Source: Egicoccus sp. AB-alg6-2 (GTDB lineage Bacteria; Actinomycetota; Nitriliruptoria; Nitriliruptorales; Nitriliruptoraceae). Taken from it: a stretch of 64,000 bases of DNA. The first letter of the stretch is position 1, and every line of letters starts with the position of its first letter. The notes beneath the pieces were generated by a model that was not told where the DNA came from, did no database searches, and worked only from the letters and a program-made list of their open reading frames with translations. The translations under genes and the position numbers were made by a program. Below are positions 1 through 9,929 of the stretch, piece by piece. The stretch spans positions 18,837 to 82,836 of the forward strand of contig NZ_JBGUAY010000010.1 in assembly GCF_041821025.1 (NCBI RefSeq), given 5' to 3'.

Positions 1-234
1 GTCTGTCACGGCGCCAGCGGCCTCAACGTCTGGATCCCGGTGTCGGAGGAGGTCCCGGTCGTGCAGGGGCTGCTGGCGCGTGGTTGGGCCGTGCAGGCCG
101 GCGAGCCGTACCGGCTCGCGGCCGACCCGGCGATCCGGGTCACGGTCGCATCACTGCACCCCGACGAGGCGGACCGGCTCGCCGGCGACCTCGCCGACGT
201 CCTCGCCAACCGGCTCGGGACGCGTCGCGGGTGA
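1..234 (+). CDS. MocR-type (GntR/aminotransferase) transcriptional regulator, 3' end only
   Basis: The frame is open from the window edge to TGA at 232-234, giving about 77 C-terminal residues. The visible segment HGASGLNVWIPV, followed by a GWAVQAGEPYRL stretch, a basic residue in the IRVT strand and a helix rich in Asp/Leu, matches the C-terminal end of the fold-type I aminotransferase domain of MocR/PdxR-like regulators. These proteins pair an N-terminal GntR winged helix with a PLP-binding domain. The HTH and the PLP lysine lie upstream of the window, so the target and ligand cannot be judged. A plain class I aminotransferase is the alternative. Confidence 0.75.
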   Translation, partial: VCHGASGLNVWIPVSEEVPVVQGLLARGWAVQAGEPYRLAADPAIRVTVASLHPDEADRLAGDLADVLANRLGTRRG

Positions 235-249
235 GCGGACGCGCCCGAC

Positions 250-255
250 TACCCT
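250..255 (+). promoter_or_regulatory. Extended TAnnnT -10 element for a leaderless GTG gene
   Basis: TACCCT lies 7 nt before the GTG at 263, with no Shine-Dalgarno sequence between them. This spacing is the usual signature of an actinobacterial leaderless transcript whose first nucleotide is the start codon. It supports a separate promoter for the uridine kinase-like gene rather than read-through only. Confidence 0.5.
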
Positions 256-262
256 GGGTGCC

Positions 263-922
263 GTGAGCCATCCCGCCCCGAACCCGTCTGCCGACGTGCC
301 GCGTGCACGGGTCGTGCTGCTGTCGGGCCCGTCCGGCTCGGGCAAGTCGTCGCTGGCGGCGCGGGTCGGCCTGCCGACGGTCTGCCTCGACGACTTCTAC
401 CGCGACGGCGACGACCCCGCGTTGCCGGTGGGCGAACTCGGCATCGTCGACTGGGACGACCCGGCGTCGTGGGACGCCGAGCGCGCCGTGGCGACGTTGA
501 GGGAGCTGGCCGCCACGGGACGGGCGGAGCTGCCGGTCTACGACATCCCCAGCAACCGTGCCGTCCGCAGCCACACCGTCGAACTGGGTGACGCGCACCT
601 GGTCGTCGCCGAGGGCATCTTCGCCGCCGAACTGGTGGAGCGGTGCCGCGAAGCCGGCATCCTCGCCGACGCCCTGTGCCTGACCCACCGTCCCGTCGTG
701 ACGTTCTGGCGCCGGCTGGTGCGTGACCTGCGGGAGGGCCGCAAGCCACCCTCGACCCTGCTGCGCCGCGGCCTGTACCTACTTCGGCAGGAGCCGCGCA
801 TCGTCGCCCGCCAGATCGCCCGCGGCGCCGTGCCGGTCACGGCCCACGACGCGACCCTGCGCCTGCAGCGGCTGCTGACCGCGCCTGTCGGGCACCCCCG
901 ACTCGACGAGGACGCGGCATGA
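263..922 (+). CDS. Uridine kinase-like P-loop kinase
   Basis: A 219-residue protein with a Walker A motif GPSGSGKSS near residue 19, followed by CLDDFYRDGDDP. That is the usual P-loop/DDFY arrangement of the uridine kinase/phosphoribulokinase superfamily. A second acidic segment, IVDWDDPASWD, and a basic lid region (RRLVRDLREGRKP) also fit. It probably phosphorylates uridine or a related nucleoside in pyrimidine salvage, but substrate specificity is not shown. The GTG at 263 was chosen because it follows the leaderless -10 and starts just before the P-loop strand. The stop overlaps the next gene by ATGA. Confidence 0.75.
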   Translation: MSHPAPNPSADVPRARVVLLSGPSGSGKSSLAARVGLPTVCLDDFYRDGDDPALPVGELGIVDWDDPASWDAERAVATLRELAATGRAELPVYDIPSNRAVRSHTVELGDAHLVVAEGIFAAELVERCREAGILADALCLTHRPVVTFWRRLVRDLREGRKPPSTLLRRGLYLLRQEPRIVARQIARGAVPVTAHDATLRLQRLLTAPVGHPRLDEDAA

Positions 923-1698
923 GCGGGGTGCACGAGACCGCGACCGGGTTCGACGGCGTGGCCGCCGAGTACGAGTCCGCCCGCCCCGGCTACGAGGCCT
1001 CGATCGTGGGCAGGATGGTGGACCTGCTCGGCCTCCGAGCCGGCCGCCGCGTCGCCGACGTCGGCGCCGGAACCGGCAAGCTGACCCGGTCGCTGCTGAC
1101 GACGGGCGCCGAGGTGGTCGCCGTCGAGCCCATGGCGGGGATGCGCGAACAACTGCGGCGCAGCATCCCGGCACCCGAACTCGACATCGTGGCCGGCACC
1201 GCCGAGGACCTGCCGTTCCCGGACGGCAGCCTCCACGCGGTCACGGCGGCGCAGGCGTTCCACTGGTTCGCCGGTCCCGAAGCGCTGGCCGAGTTCCATC
1301 GCGTGTTGCGACCCGACGGCCACCTGGGGGTCATCTTCAACCGCCGTGACCTGTCCACGCCGGTCCAGGGGGCGCTGGACGAACTGCTCCTGCCCCACCG
1401 TGGGGACACGCCGTCGTGGGCACGTCACGAATGGGTCGAGTGGCTCACCGAGAGTCCGCACTTCGCGGCGCCGGTCACCGACTCGGCACCGTGGGTGCAG
1501 CACCTCGACGCCGAAGGGCTCGTGGCGAGGATCGCTTCGGTGTCGTTCGTGGCCCGTCTCGACGATCGGACCCGTGCACGCGTCCTGGCTGCCGTGCGCG
1601 ACCTCTACGACGGCAGCCGCAAGGATCCCGACGGCCGGGTGCCACTGCACTACACGACCGAGCTGTGGGTCCTGGCCCGGCGCGACGCCGACTCGTGA
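919..1698 (+). CDS. Class I SAM-dependent methyltransferase (type 11)
   Basis: 259 residues. SAM-binding motif I is VADVGAGTG at about residues 45-53, the acidic motif II strand ends in AVEP, and GTAEDLPFPDGS and AQAFHWF match the Methyltransf_11 pattern of soluble small-molecule methyltransferases. No substrate-defining feature is visible. The ATG at 919 overlaps the stop of the uridine kinase-like gene, and the stop overlaps the GTG of the Nudix gene, so the genes are probably translationally coupled. The GC and codon bias match the neighbours. Confidence 0.8.
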   Translation: MSGVHETATGFDGVAAEYESARPGYEASIVGRMVDLLGLRAGRRVADVGAGTGKLTRSLLTTGAEVVAVEPMAGMREQLRRSIPAPELDIVAGTAEDLPFPDGSLHAVTAAQAFHWFAGPEALAEFHRVLRPDGHLGVIFNRRDLSTPVQGALDELLLPHRGDTPSWARHEWVEWLTESPHFAAPVTDSAPWVQHLDAEGLVARIASVSFVARLDDRTRARVLAAVRDLYDGSRKDPDGRVPLHYTTELWVLARRDADS

Positions 1699-2312
1699 GC
1701 TTCGGTGCGGTTCCGGTCCCGGCGGACGACCTCCCCGACCTCGACCGCATCCGCGACGCGCTCGCCCGATACGTCCCGCGGGCCGCCGCCGAGCACGAAA
1801 TCGTCGACACCTGGCAGGCGGCGACGGCACTGGTCGTGGCGCCGGGCGAGCACGGCCCGGAGCTGGTGCTGATCGAGCGGGTGCGACGTGGCGGGGACCC
1901 GTGGTCGGGCGACATGGCGTTGCCGGGCGGCAAGCGCGAGCCCGACGATCCCGATCTCGCGGCGACGGCGGTGCGCGAGACCCGCGAGGAGGTCGGGATC
2001 GCCCTGGGTCACCCGGTCGGCCGCCTCGACGACCACGAGGGACGCCGTCACGCGGGTCGCGTCGCCACCTACGCGTTCGTCCTCGACGAGCGACCGGCGA
2101 TGACGCCCCATCCCGACGAGGTCGCCGACGCGCTGTGGGTGCCGCTCGCGGCCCTGCTGGATCCGGCGGCGGCGGTGCCCCACCACCTCCCCGGCTACGA
2201 CGAGGTCTTCCCGGCCATCGATCTGGGTGGGCGGGTGGTGTGGGGCCTCACCCACCGCACCCTCGCGACCTTCCTCGCCGCGCTCGGCCTGCGTCTGCCG
2301 CCGTTGCCATGA
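1695..2312 (+). CDS. Nudix hydrolase, CoA-pyrophosphatase-like
   Basis: 205 residues from a GTG that overlaps the preceding TGA. The Nudix box is recognisable at about residues 78-102, with GGK followed by RETREEVGI. The glutamate triad that binds metal (RExxEE type) is intact. The region before it, LPGGKREPDDPDL, resembles the CoA/NUDT7-8 branch rather than ADP-ribose hydrolases. The likely role is hydrolysis of a CoA or nucleotide diphosphate in housecleaning. The gene ends with ATGA shared with the alpha/beta hydrolase. Confidence 0.8.
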   Translation: MSFGAVPVPADDLPDLDRIRDALARYVPRAAAEHEIVDTWQAATALVVAPGEHGPELVLIERVRRGGDPWSGDMALPGGKREPDDPDLAATAVRETREEVGIALGHPVGRLDDHEGRRHAGRVATYAFVLDERPAMTPHPDEVADALWVPLAALLDPAAAVPHHLPGYDEVFPAIDLGGRVVWGLTHRTLATFLAALGLRLPPLP

Positions 2313-3145
2313 GCGGGGCGCTCCGCGTCGTGACCGTCGCGGCCACCAGCGTCGCGGCGCTCTGGCTCGTGCTCGCGGCGGCGGCCTTCGTCTTCCAGCG
2401 CCAGCTGATCTATCTCCCCGATCGGAACGCCCCACCCGCCCCGCCTGGCGTCGAGGAGGTGACCCTGACCACGCAGGACGGACTGGCGCTGACCGCATGG
2501 TTCGTCGCCTCGCCGGAGCCTGCCGTGTCGACCGTGCTGGTGACCCCCGGCAACGCCGGCAGCCGGTCGTTGCGCCTCCCCCTCGCGCACGGCCTCGCCG
2601 AACGGGGCCACGCCGTGCTGCTGCTCGACTACCGCGGATACGGCGGCAACCCGGGCCGCCCGGACGCGCAGGGCCTGCTGGCGGACGCCGCGGCCGCCCG
2701 TCGACATCTCCAGGGCCGCCCGGACGTTGCGCCGGACCGCATCGTGCACCTCGGCGAGTCCATCGGCACCGGCGTCGCCGCCGCCCTCACGGCGCAGGAG
2801 CCGCCCGCCGCCCTGGTGCTGCGGTCACCGTTCCCCTCGCTGGCCGAGGTCGCCGCGCGGCACTATCCCTTCCTGCCGGTACGGAGCCTGCTCCGCGAGC
2901 GCTTCCCGGTCACGGACGACCTGGCGGCGTGGGAGGGCCCGACGCTCGTCGTCGCGGGAACCGGTGACCGGATCGTCCCGCCAGGCCTCTCCGGTGCGGT
3001 CGCTGACGCGACCGGGGCCGAAGTGCTGTGGCTGGAGGGCGTCGACCACAACGACCGCGAGTTGCTGGACGGCGCGACCTACCTCGACGGGGTGGACGCC
3101 TTCATCCGCACCGCACTCGACGGCGCCCCGACGACCGCACCGTGA
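2309..3145 (+). CDS. Membrane-anchored alpha/beta hydrolase (ABHD13/Bem46-like)
   Basis: 278 residues. A hydrophobic N-terminal helix (about residues 6-29) is followed by FQRQLIYLPDRN, the segment typical of Bem46/ABHD13-type anchored hydrolases. The catalytic triad can be assigned as Ser151 in GESIG, Asp220 in AGTGDRIVP and His247 in GVDHND. An oxyanion region DYRGYGG is present. The function is an unknown serine esterase or thioesterase facing the membrane. It is the last gene of the overlapping + strand series. Confidence 0.8.
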   Translation: MSGALRVVTVAATSVAALWLVLAAAAFVFQRQLIYLPDRNAPPAPPGVEEVTLTTQDGLALTAWFVASPEPAVSTVLVTPGNAGSRSLRLPLAHGLAERGHAVLLLDYRGYGGNPGRPDAQGLLADAAAARRHLQGRPDVAPDRIVHLGESIGTGVAAALTAQEPPAALVLRSPFPSLAEVAARHYPFLPVRSLLRERFPVTDDLAAWEGPTLVVAGTGDRIVPPGLSGAVADATGAEVLWLEGVDHNDRELLDGATYLDGVDAFIRTALDGAPTTAP

Positions 3146-3180
3146 TCCCGCTCCTCGTGCAGCACGGCCGTTGACCGACA

Positions 3181-3208
3181 GCCGCGCCGCTACCCGCAGC
3201 GACGCGGC
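3181..3208. terminator. Stem-loop between convergent genes
   Basis: GCCGCG at 3181-3186 pairs with CGCGGC at 3203-3208. After one mismatch, an inner CGCT/AGCG stem closes a 6-nt loop. It lies between the stop at 3145 (+) and the stop at 3212 (-) and could serve both. There is no U-tract. Confidence 0.45.
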
Positions 3209-3211
3209 CCG

Positions 3212-3442
3212 TCAGTCCCACTTCTCCCACGTTCCCCAGTCCTCGTCGTCCTCACGGCGCCGACGGTCCTGCTCGTCGAGGTCGAAGGGGCCCTCGTTGA
3301 GCCGGTCGGCGTGCGCCTGGGCGGCCGCACGGTCCGGGAAGCTGGCCACGGCCTTGCCGCCCCGCGTGTCCACGACCTCGTAGGTCTGCGCCCGCGGGTC
3401 GAAACGCTTGGGGTTGATCTGCTGGACCTCGAAGCGGGCCAC
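3212..3442 (-). CDS. Small conserved actinobacterial protein of unknown function
   Basis: 76 residues from ATG. It begins MARFEVQQINPKRFDP, then carries VVDTRGGKAVASFPDRAAAQAHADRLN, a compact beta-hairpin-helix pattern in which a property value is followed by an Ala-rich helix, and it ends in a charged WGTWEKWD tail. I do not recognise a named family. The codon bias is normal and the gene is separated from uppS by only 24 nt on the same strand, so it is probably co-transcribed. It looks cytosolic. Confidence 0.6.
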   Translation of the reverse strand: MARFEVQQINPKRFDPRAQTYEVVDTRGGKAVASFPDRAAAQAHADRLNEGPFDLDEQDRRRREDDEDWGTWEKWD

Positions 3443-3466
3443 GTCGTCCTCCTCGTCGCCCGACCC

Positions 3467-4237
3467 TCACCCGGGGCCGGCGTCTGGCGCGGTCGGTGCG
3501 GTCGGACGGTCGATCGCCCCGCCGAAGCGTCGGTCCCGTCGTTGGTAGTCACGGACGGCCCGGCGCAACGCATACCGGTCGAAGTCGGGCCACAGCAGGT
3601 CGGTGAACACCAACTCGGCGTACGCGGCCTGCCACAGCAGGTAGTTGGACAGCCGCTGCTCCCCGGATGTGCGGATGAGCAGGTCGACGTCGGGCATCTC
3701 GGCGTCGTAGAGCCGCTCGGCGATCGCGCGCTCGTCGACCTTGCGGACCCGGCCGGCGCCGGCGTCGTCGACCAACCGCTGCGCCGCGTCGATCAACTCG
3801 GTCCGTCCGCCGTAGTTGAAGGCGATGCGCAGGGTCATACGACGATTGGCCGCCGTGAGCGACTCGGTGTCCTCGATGAGACGCACCAGCCGCTTCGGAA
3901 CGGGACGGTTGCGTCTGCCGATGAAGCGAACCCGGACCCGACGGTCGTGCAGCTCGTCCGCCCGACGGACCAGCAGCGACTCGTTGAATCCCATCAGGAA
4001 CCGCACCTCGTCGGGCGGCCGCTTCCAGTTCTCGGTCGAGAACGCGTAGACGGTCAGGTCGCGCACGCCCAGTTCGAGTGCGCCCTCGACGGTGTCGAAC
4101 AGGGCCCGCTCCCCGGCCTCGTGCCCCTCGTTGCGCCGGCGTCCCTGCCGGTTCGCCCAACGTCCGTTGCCGTCCATGATGATGGCGACGTGACCGGGGA
4201 TGCGGTCGGGCGCGAGGTCGAGCTCCTCGAGGTCCAC
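3467..4237 (-). CDS. uppS: Isoprenyl (undecaprenyl/decaprenyl) diphosphate synthase
   Basis: 256 residues. HVAIIMDGNGRWA carries the catalytic Asp (residue 22) of cis-prenyltransferases, and AFSTENWKRP, FNYGGR and LIRTSGEQRLSNYLLWQ are the remaining family signatures. It condenses IPP units in cis onto an allylic primer to make the polyprenyl carrier for wall synthesis, at the membrane face. The GTG at 4237 was chosen because it has AGGAG 7 nt upstream and lies just before the conserved core; longer upstream readings run into recO. The recO-uppS order is common in actinobacteria. Confidence 0.95.
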   Translation of the reverse strand: MDLEELDLAPDRIPGHVAIIMDGNGRWANRQGRRRNEGHEAGERALFDTVEGALELGVRDLTVYAFSTENWKRPPDEVRFLMGFNESLLVRRADELHDRRVRVRFIGRRNRPVPKRLVRLIEDTESLTAANRRMTLRIAFNYGGRTELIDAAQRLVDDAGAGRVRKVDERAIAERLYDAEMPDVDLLIRTSGEQRLSNYLLWQAAYAELVFTDLLWPDFDRYALRRAVRDYQRRDRRFGGAIDRPTAPTAPDAGPG

Positions 4238-4272
4238 GCGTCTCCTGAGCTGTCGGGCGCGGACCGGGCAGC

Positions 4273-5010
4273 CTACTGCCGGGGCACCAGCTCGTAGCTG
4301 CGCAGCCGCCGGTCGAGATGGTGTTCGACGAAGGCGCGGACATAGGAGGCCGCCGTGCGCTGGGCGTCGGGCCGGTCGCGTGCGAGCGCGGGCAGCGCGG
4401 CCCACTCCCCCGGCGCCCCCAGCAGTCGCACGGCCTCGATGACGTCCTGGTCGACCGCGCGGGTCCCCGTCGGCGCACACGCGGCGCACAGCGTGCCGCC
4501 GGCCTTCACGCTGAGGAAGGCGTGCCGACCCGGGGTGCGGCAGACCGCACACGCCTCGGTGAACGCGTGGAATCCGACGATGGAGGCCAGCCGGAGCAGG
4601 AACGCGTCGACGAACACGGCCGGCTCGGGAGGCGCCGCGTCGAGCGCCTGTAGTCCGGCACGCAGCAGCAGGAACAGGGCATTGTCGCGCTCGCCCTCCT
4701 GCGCGACGAGGTCGGCGAGCTCGGTCATGGTCGAGGCGCAGGCCGAGAGGGCGAAGTCCTCGCGGACACGGGCATGGGGGGCGATGAGCTCGGCCTGGTT
4801 CACCACGTCGAGGTTGCGGCCTTCGTAGAGCTGCAGATCGACGTGGCTGAAGGCCTCGAGCCGGCCACCGAACCGCGACCCCGGCCGGCGCACGCCCTTG
4901 GCGACCGCACGGACCTTGCCGCGGCCCTGCGTGCACAGGTGCACGATGCGGTCGGTCTCGCCGAGCTTGTAGCTGCGCAGGACGATGCCCTGGTCGCGGT
5001 AGGTGGCCAC
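4273..5010 (-). CDS. recO: DNA repair protein RecO
   Basis: 245 residues. The N-terminal OB-fold has the family pattern DQGIVLRSYKLGETDRIV and KGVRRPGSRFGGRLE. The C-terminal part holds a Cys4 zinc site as CAVC at about residue 166 and CAAC at about residue 188. RecO loads RecA on SSB-coated single strands in the RecFOR pathway. The GTG at 5010 lies one base after the TGA of the upstream acetyltransferase (TGACGTG). An ATG at 5061 would add 17 residues overlapping that gene and is less likely. Confidence 0.92.
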   Translation of the reverse strand: MATYRDQGIVLRSYKLGETDRIVHLCTQGRGKVRAVAKGVRRPGSRFGGRLEAFSHVDLQLYEGRNLDVVNQAELIAPHARVREDFALSACASTMTELADLVAQEGERDNALFLLLRAGLQALDAAPPEPAVFVDAFLLRLASIVGFHAFTEACAVCRTPGRHAFLSVKAGGTLCAACAPTGTRAVDQDVIEAVRLLGAPGEWAALPALARDRPDAQRTAASYVRAFVEHHLDRRLRSYELVPRQ

Positions 5011-5011
5011 G

Positions 5012-5467
5012 TCAGCAACCGGGGTCGGCGGCGTCACACGGCCCGTCGGACGCCGCGCCATCGAGGTCGCGCGAGAACATCACGACGTCGGCGAACTCGC
5101 GGTAGCCGGCCCGCCGCCAGAACTGCCGTCCTGCGCCGTTGCCGTCGAAGACCAGCAGGCTGACCCGCCGGCAACCACGGGCATGCAGCCGGTCCTCGAC
5201 CTCCTTCACCAGCGCTTGGGCGACCCCACGACGGCGTGCCGAGGGATCCACCGCCAGCCGGCTGATCGAACCGCGCCGGCCGTCCCAGGCGCCGATGACG
5301 ACACCGAGGAGCCGGCCGTCGTCGTCGCGCGCGCCGACCACCAGCCCGGCGTCGTGGCGACGGACCCGGTCCAGCTCGGCCGCGGGCACGGGGCCCAGGT
5401 GCTCGGTGCGGGCCCACAGCGCCAGGGCGTCGTCGACCTGGCCGTCGGTGAGGGTGTCGATCAGCAT
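5012..5467 (-). CDS. GNAT family N-acetyltransferase
   Basis: 151 residues from ATG. The acetyl-CoA-binding core is ISRLAVDPSARRRGVAQALV (V/I-x-x-x-x-R/Q-x-x-G/A motif), followed by VSLLVFDGNGAGRQFWRRAGY, the usual beta6-alpha4 ending of RimI-like GNATs. The length is near the minimum for the fold. The substrate is unknown. It is followed after one base by recO (TGACGTG). There is no clear Shine-Dalgarno; a weak TACAAC element precedes the ATG. I cannot tell whether the substrate is a protein or a small molecule. Confidence 0.8.
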   Translation of the reverse strand: MLIDTLTDGQVDDALALWARTEHLGPVPAAELDRVRRHDAGLVVGARDDDGRLLGVVIGAWDGRRGSISRLAVDPSARRRGVAQALVKEVEDRLHARGCRRVSLLVFDGNGAGRQFWRRAGYREFADVVMFSRDLDGAASDGPCDAADPGC

Positions 5468-5517
5468 GCCGACCGTTGTACCCGACGACGGGGACCGGAC
5501 GACGCTTCGGCCACGGG

Positions 5518-6372
5518 TCAGAGCAGTGGCCAGGGAAACGGACGCTCCCCGTGCGGTTGGGGGAACGCCTCGAGGTCGCCCAGACGACGGAGGCGGTCGG
5601 CCAGCACCGCCACCTCCGGTGCGCTGAGCAGCCCGACCAGCCGCGGCAGCAGTCGCTCCTCGAGTTGCTCCGCCAACGCGGCCACCGCGGCGGTGAGGGC
5701 TGCGGGGACCGGCTCGCCGGCGAAGTGCCACCCGACGGTACGCAGCTTGAACTCGGTGGACAGCGAGACCCCGTGGTCGACCAGGCGGACCCTGGGTGCC
5801 ACCGCGTCCGGCGGCGTGGGACTGGTTGGCTGCTCGAGCAGCACGTGTCCGCCCTTGCGGTCGGCGTTGTCGATGACGAGGTCGAACACGACCATCGTCA
5901 TCAGCTGCCCGATCACGGCCGGTTCACCGTGCTCGAGCAACCAGAAGTAGTGCTGCTGCGGGTCGTGCGGGACGAACCGCTGGAGGCTGCCGATCCCGAA
6001 CGGGCCGTCCTCGCGGCGGACGGTCGTCGGGACCAGGTCCCAGCCGAGCGCGTCGGAGATCTCGAAGGCGGCCACCTCGCGCGCATGGAGGGTCCCCGTC
6101 GGGAAGTCCCAGAGGGGCCGCTCGCCGCGTTGCGGCTTGTACACCGCCAGGTCGTCGGGGGCGAGGTCCTCGACGGCCGGCTCCCGCCCGAGGTCGGCGG
6201 CGATGGTCGCCAGATCGCGCGGGTCGCGGTCCCGCAGACGGACCAGGAGCGTGGCATTGGAGGCGTCGGCGAACTGCCCCACGGGCTCGAGCGGCGCCTC
6301 GAGCAGCCGGCGCCGCACCTCGTCGACAGGCGCGGGCGACTCGCACGCGGGGGCGTCGCCGTGGGGGTCCAC
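5518..6372 (-). CDS. SCO1664 family protein (PI3/4-kinase-like fold)
   Basis: 284 residues starting at a GTG one base after the DUF3090 stop (TGACGTG). It contains LAVYKPQRGERPLWDFP (an ATP-grasp-like Lys region), EISDALGWDLVP, and VVFDLVIDNADRKGGHVLL. The last has the D-x4-N arrangement of a kinase catalytic loop and is then followed by VDHGVSL. These are the landmarks of the actinobacterial SCO1664 family, sometimes labelled phosphatidylinositol-kinase-like. The biochemical role is unknown. It is the third gene of a conserved trio with the DUF3090 protein and the histidine phosphatase. Confidence 0.8.
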   Translation of the reverse strand: MDPHGDAPACESPAPVDEVRRRLLEAPLEPVGQFADASNATLLVRLRDRDPRDLATIAADLGREPAVEDLAPDDLAVYKPQRGERPLWDFPTGTLHAREVAAFEISDALGWDLVPTTVRREDGPFGIGSLQRFVPHDPQQHYFWLLEHGEPAVIGQLMTMVVFDLVIDNADRKGGHVLLEQPTSPTPPDAVAPRVRLVDHGVSLSTEFKLRTVGWHFAGEPVPAALTAAVAALAEQLEERLLPRLVGLLSAPEVAVLADRLRRLGDLEAFPQPHGERPFPWPLL

Positions 6373-6373
6373 G

Positions 6374-6904
6374 TCAGCGGGCGAGGCGCCCGTGACCGTT
6401 GGTCGACGGGCAGACGTGGGTGCCGTCGGCGGCCATCGGTCGGCCACACAGCTGACAACGGGGCCGGCCCTGCCCGACCAGTTCGTCGGCGTGGGCGGCC
6501 AACCGGCGCGCCTGGTCCTGGTTGCACCAGATGCGGACCTCGCGCGGTTCGGGCAGGTCGGTGAGCTCGGACTCGTCCTCGACGACCAGCAGCTCGGTGA
6601 ACTCGAGGACGAAGGCGCCACCCTCGTCGTCGACGCCGACCCCCAGCTCACCTGCACGCCAGCGCGGATCGATCGGCTCGCGCAACGCCATGGCCGCCCG
6701 GTCCCAGTCCGTCGCCGGGCGGTCGTCGACGCGGGCGAGCAGTTGGGCGAGCAGGTCGCCGATGCCCGCGACCTGCTGCTTCTCGAGCACCAACGTCACG
6801 AGTTCCCGCTCGTCCTGCGCCTGCACGAAGAAGGTGCGGTTACCCGGTTCGCCGATGGTGCCGACGGTGACGTGATGCGGATCGGTGAGCTCGACGTCGA
6901 TCAC
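6374..6904 (-). CDS. DUF3090 family protein
   Basis: 176 residues. It opens IDVELTDPHHVTVGTIGEPGNRTFFVQAQ and ends with a zinc-ribbon-like CQLCGRPM...HVCP pair, both typical of the DUF3090 family. The function is unknown. The fixed genomic link to a histidine phosphatase and SCO1664-like kinase suggests a phospho-metabolite or redox role. The GTG at 6904 overlaps the phosphatase TGA, and the stop is one base from the next GTG, so the trio is probably translated in a coupled way. Confidence 0.88.
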   Translation of the reverse strand: MIDVELTDPHHVTVGTIGEPGNRTFFVQAQDERELVTLVLEKQQVAGIGDLLAQLLARVDDRPATDWDRAAMALREPIDPRWRAGELGVGVDDEGGAFVLEFTELLVVEDESELTDLPEPREVRIWCNQDQARRLAAHADELVGQGRPRCQLCGRPMAADGTHVCPSTNGHGRLAR

Positions 6905-7518
6905 GGCCGACCCCCCTGCAGCGGACCAGCGGTGAGGTTGCAGGCGGCGACCACCGGTGCGTGCCCGTCCGCGAGGTGCAGCACGCTGGCGGACGCGGGT
7001 GAGACGACCAGCCGCTGGAAGGCGTCCAGCGGCATGCCGAGGAAGTGCGCGAGCAGGGCCTTGATCACGTCGGCGTGGCTGACGGCGACGACGGTCTCGT
7101 CGGCATGGTCGGCCGCCAGCGACTCGACGGCCTCGACGGCCCGCGCCTGCATCGCACGGATCGACTCGCCACCCGGGAAGGTCACGCGGGACGGGGTGTG
7201 CTGGATGACCGGCCACAGCTTGCGACGGCGCAACTGCCCGAGCGGCTTGTCCGTCCAGTCGCCGTAGTCGACCTCGCCGAGGTCGCGACGGGTGCGCACC
7301 CGGAGCCCGTGGGGACGTGCCACGAGCTTGGCGGTCTCCTGCGTGCGTTCGAGCGGCGAGGCGTACACGGCCGCGACGGGCAGCTCCGCGAGCAGCGCCG
7401 CCGTACGTTCCGCCTGGCCGACCCCGGCCGCGTCGAGGTGGACGCCGGGCGTCCAGCCGCCGAGGCGCTTCCCCGTCGCGGCGGTGGTGGCGTGCCGGAC
7501 CAGGACGATCGTTGCCAC
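6901..7518 (-). CDS. MSMEG_4193-family histidine phosphatase
   Basis: 205 residues. The catalytic RHG-like motif appears as VLVRHATTAATGKRLGG near the N terminus, and the second catalytic His is in VAVSHADVIKALLAHFLG. GEVDYGDWTDKPL is the acid-containing segment of the branch. This is the putative phosphomutase/phosphatase that leads the DUF3090-SCO1664 trio in actinobacteria. In mycobacteria this trio neighbours the mycothiol ligase mshC, which is absent here. The substrate is unknown. The ATG start has no strong ribosome site. Confidence 0.88.
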   Translation of the reverse strand: MATIVLVRHATTAATGKRLGGWTPGVHLDAAGVGQAERTAALLAELPVAAVYASPLERTQETAKLVARPHGLRVRTRRDLGEVDYGDWTDKPLGQLRRRKLWPVIQHTPSRVTFPGGESIRAMQARAVEAVESLAADHADETVVAVSHADVIKALLAHFLGMPLDAFQRLVVSPASASVLHLADGHAPVVAACNLTAGPLQGGRP

Positions 7519-7659
7519 GTGGTCTCCTCGGTGGTCACGTGGCAGCCGACGCTACTCGACCGGCCGGCGACGTCGGTGGGCCGGCCCGGTCGGGCGTCCG
7601 GCGGCGGGGGAAATCGATCGGCTGCAGGATGCAGAACACGTTGCCGCCGACCGGGGCGG

Positions 7660-8355
7660 TCAGCCGCCGCGCGGGCGGCGCGGTTCGGTGGCCGCACCGA
7701 CGTGCGACTCGAGCCAGTCCGCGATCGGTCGGGCCGCACGCCACAGTCCGGTGATCCGGTCGTAGGCCGCGGCGGTGTGCATCCACGGCTCGATCGGCCA
7801 CGCCCGGAGTCCCGCGAGACGCGTGTGCCGCAGCAAGGCGATGTTGGGGTGGTCGGCCGGATAGCCGCGCGGCGCACGCTTGAGCGCGCTGCCGGTCACC
7901 TCGATGCCCGCCGCCGTGACGCGGTCGACGATCCGGGCGAGCTCGCCGCCCCGACGGGCATCGGCGACGGCCTGACGGAACCGGTCGAGCTGGTCGCGCG
8001 ACAGCTCCCAGTACCCGCAGCCGGCCCGCAGGCCGGTCGCGTTGAGCTCGGCGTAACAGCTCGCGCGGCCGGTGCCGTCGCGGAACGAGATGACGGCACC
8101 GCAGTGGGTCTTGTACGGCCGCTTGTCGTTGGAGAAGCGGACGTCACGGTTGGGGCGGAAGACCTTGCCGCTCCCCCAGCCGTCGTCGTCCGCTCGCGCG
8201 AGCAGCGACTCCATGGGGATCCGCACGGCGCGCTCGTAGACGTCGCGGTTGTCGTCGAACCAGGAGCGGTCGTTGTGGTCGTCGTCGGACAGCGCGGCAT
8301 AGAAGGCGAACGCCTCGGGCGGGAACCCGGCGAAGGGCGCCAGTGAGGTCGCCAT
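7660..8355 (-). CDS. DUF2461 (TIGR02453) family protein
   Basis: 231 residues. FAFYAALSDDDHNDRSWFDDNRDVYE, VFRPNRDVRFSNDKRPYKTHCGAVI and CYAELNATGLRAGCGYWEL are the three landmark segments of the DUF2461/TIGR02453 family, widespread in bacteria and without a defined activity. The ATG lies 2 nt after the proS stop, so it is probably co-transcribed with proS. No signal peptide or membrane helix is seen. Confidence 0.85.
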   Translation of the reverse strand: MATSLAPFAGFPPEAFAFYAALSDDDHNDRSWFDDNRDVYERAVRIPMESLLARADDDGWGSGKVFRPNRDVRFSNDKRPYKTHCGAVISFRDGTGRASCYAELNATGLRAGCGYWELSRDQLDRFRQAVADARRGGELARIVDRVTAAGIEVTGSALKRAPRGYPADHPNIALLRHTRLAGLRAWPIEPWMHTAAAYDRITGLWRAARPIADWLESHVGAATEPRRPRGG

Positions 8356-8357
8356 CG

Positions 8358-9866
<1,509 letters not shown>

Positions 9867-9929
9867 CTAGCGCCGTGCCGGCGCGGACCCCGACGGCTGC
9901 CGGCACGGCGCCGCGGGCGCGACGCCAGC

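Noticed and set aside
538..1830. A 430-codon open frame on the minus strand opposite the uridine kinase and methyltransferase
   Set aside because: Arg/Gly-rich product without motifs; the plus-strand genes have clear P-loop and SAM motifs.
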